A stretch of 7,360 nucleotides of DNA, from positions 1 to 7,360 of the forward strand of contig JAICLM010000101.1 of assembly GCA_025927435.1 (NCBI GenBank), read 5' to 3'. Under the pieces are notes generated by a model, which had not been told where the DNA came from, ran no database searches, and was given only the letters and a program-made list of their open reading frames with translations. Every line of letters begins with the position of its first letter. Within the stretch, counting starts at the first letter, position 1. Positions 6,301-7,360 of this stretch are shown in pieces. The position numbers and the translations under genes were made by a program. This DNA comes from Thermoleophilia bacterium (GTDB taxonomy: Bacteria; Actinomycetota; Thermoleophilia; Gaiellales; Gaiellaceae).

Positions 6301-7360
6301 GGGGAGACCGCTGCCCCGCCTGTGCCGCGAGCTCGCTCGAGGTCTTCCACGAGCAGGACGGCGTGCCGGTTCACAGCTGCCGTCTGGTCACGACGCGGCA
6401 CGAAGCCGAAACATTTCCGCGGGGCCGGCTGCGACTCGCGCTCTGCACGAGCTGCGGTTTCATCACCAACACCGCGTACGAGCCGGAGCTCCAGAGCTAC
6501 TTCGAGAGCTACGAGGAGACCCAGGGCTTTTCGCCGCGGTTCAGGCAGTTTGCGCGTGAGCTGGCGCAGCGGTGGATCGACCGGTACGAACTGGAGGGAA
6601 AGGACGTGCTCGAGATCGGCTGCGGCAAAGGGGAGTTTCTGCTGCTCATGTGCGAGCTCACGGGTGGCCGCGGAGTCGGGATCGATCCCTCGGTCGTCTT
6701 CGAGCGTGTCTCGAGCCCCGCAGCCGACCGAGTCACGTTCATCAAGGATCTCTACGACGAGCGCTACGCCCATCTGGCGGGCGATGCCGTCATCTGCCGG
6801 CACACGGTCGAGCACATCCATCCGGTCGCCGACTTCCTCCGGATGATCCGGCGGTCCCTCGACGCGCGGCCGGACACGGTCGTGCTCTTCGAGCTGCCGG
6901 ACGTGCTGCGCGTGCTCCGCGAATGCGCGTTCTGGGACATCTACTACGAGCATTGCTCGTACTTCACACCGGGCTCCCTCGCCCGACTCTTCCGGCTGAC
7001 GGGGTTCGAGGTGCTGGCCGTCGAGCTCGACTACGACGACCAGTACATCCTCGTCGAGGCGGTTCCGGGAGGCGAGGCCCGAGAGGTCCTGCCGATCGAG
7101 GAAACTCCGGAAGCGGTGGCTGATGCCGTTGCGGAATTCTCCCGCAAGCTCGCCACCGTGGAGGAGCGATGGAAGGACGAGCTCGGCAGTGCCCGGAGCC
7201 GTGGCGGCAAGACCGCGGTGTGGGGCTCCGGGTCGAAGGGCGTCGCATTCCTGACGACGCTCGGCCTCGGCGAAGAGGTGTCGGCTGTCGTCGACATCAA
7301 CCCGTACAAGCAGGGCAAATACATGGCGGGCACGGGACATGAGATCGTCGCTCCCGACGC
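6297..7360 (+). CDS. Second TylC3-like methyltransferase, 3' end beyond window
   Basis: At least 354 residues, open to the right edge. Same architecture as its upstream neighbour: zinc motifs C6-x2-C9 and C50-x2-C53, SAM loop LEIGCGKGEF (105-114), GIDPS, HTVEHIHP, the active-site-like YYEHCSYF (216-223), and a C-terminal domain with WGSGSKG (309-315) and VVDINPYKQGKYMAGTG; perhaps 40-60 residues are missing. It differs in having YYEH instead of YHEH, a longer spacer between the cysteine pairs, and SYEETQGFS in place of the YFSSFS loop, so it probably acts on a different substrate or carbon, or transfers to something else. No ATG, GTG or TTG lies between the previous gene's interior and the first zinc cysteine; I infer a CTG start at 6297 with GGAG 5 nt upstream. 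GTG 6204 would add a shadow-like Arg-rich leader. Family membership is firm; start and function are uncertain. Confidence 0.82.
   Translation, partial: MRGDRCPACAASSLEVFHEQDGVPVHSCRLVTTRHEAETFPRGRLRLALCTSCGFITNTAYEPELQSYFESYEETQGFSPRFRQFARELAQRWIDRYELEGKDVLEIGCGKGEFLLLMCELTGGRGVGIDPSVVFERVSSPAADRVTFIKDLYDERYAHLAGDAVICRHTVEHIHPVADFLRMIRRSLDARPDTVVLFELPDVLRVLRECAFWDIYYEHCSYFTPGSLARLFRLTGFEVLAVELDYDDQYILVEAVPGGEAREVLPIEETPEAVADAVAEFSRKLATVEERWKDELGSARSRGGKTAVWGSGSKGVAFLTTLGLGEEVSAVVDINPYKQGKYMAGTGHEIVAPD

Noticed and set aside
6210..7340. Minus-strand open frame of 376 codons opposite the last gene
   Set aside because: It lies opposite the second C-methyltransferase, whose plus-strand frame carries zinc, SAM and active-site motifs. 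The minus translation shows no recognisable domain.
1..7360. tRNA or rRNA genes, CRISPR arrays, insertion sequences, attachment sites
   Set aside because: I saw no cloverleaf-like sequence, regularly spaced repeats, transposase motifs or terminal inverted repeats on reading the window.

Overview
This is a GC-rich, densely coded bacterial window. It uses GTG and apparently CTG starts as well as ATG, and its intergenic gaps are short. The gene content is that of a cell-surface glycan or glycoconjugate locus. A high-GC actinobacterium (possibly a soil lineage such as Thermoleophilia) is my best guess; this is inferred from composition and protein style, and there is no rRNA or marker gene to confirm it.

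Layout. (1) About 92-853, + strand: a class I SAM-dependent methyltransferase of a type common in surface-polysaccharide loci. (2) 869-1393, - strand: a small exported protein of unknown function, convergent with the methyltransferase across a 15-bp gap that holds a hairpin. (3) 1460-2404, - strand: a GT-A (family 2) glycosyltransferase, 66 bp upstream of the exported protein on the same strand. (4) 2439-3074, + strand, divergent from the glycosyltransferase: a P-loop sulfotransferase-like protein. (5) 3194-3970, + strand: glucose-1-phosphate cytidylyltransferase (RfbF). (6) 3990-5039: an extended short-chain dehydrogenase/reductase (sugar epimerase or reductase type). (7) 5026-6300: a zinc-binding TylC3-type sugar C-methyltransferase. 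(8) 6297 to the right edge: a second, divergent enzyme of the same architecture, cut by the end of the window.

Genes 5-8 form one tight unit: a 19-bp gap, then a 14-nt overlap, then a 4-nt overlap. Together they suggest synthesis of a CDP-activated, C-methyl-branched sugar: RfbF makes CDP-glucose, the SDR reshapes the ring, and one or both methyltransferases add a carbon branch. A 4,6-dehydratase, which this chemistry would normally need, is not in the window and should lie outside it. The glycosyltransferase, sulfotransferase and first methyltransferase would then assemble or decorate the glycan. The substrate and final sugar are inference.

Most notable points: the second C-methyltransferase has no ATG, GTG or TTG start that makes sense, and probably begins at a CTG overlapping the previous stop codon; two C-methyltransferase-like proteins with different active-site and substrate-loop motifs sit side by side; and an unassigned secreted protein is embedded in the locus.
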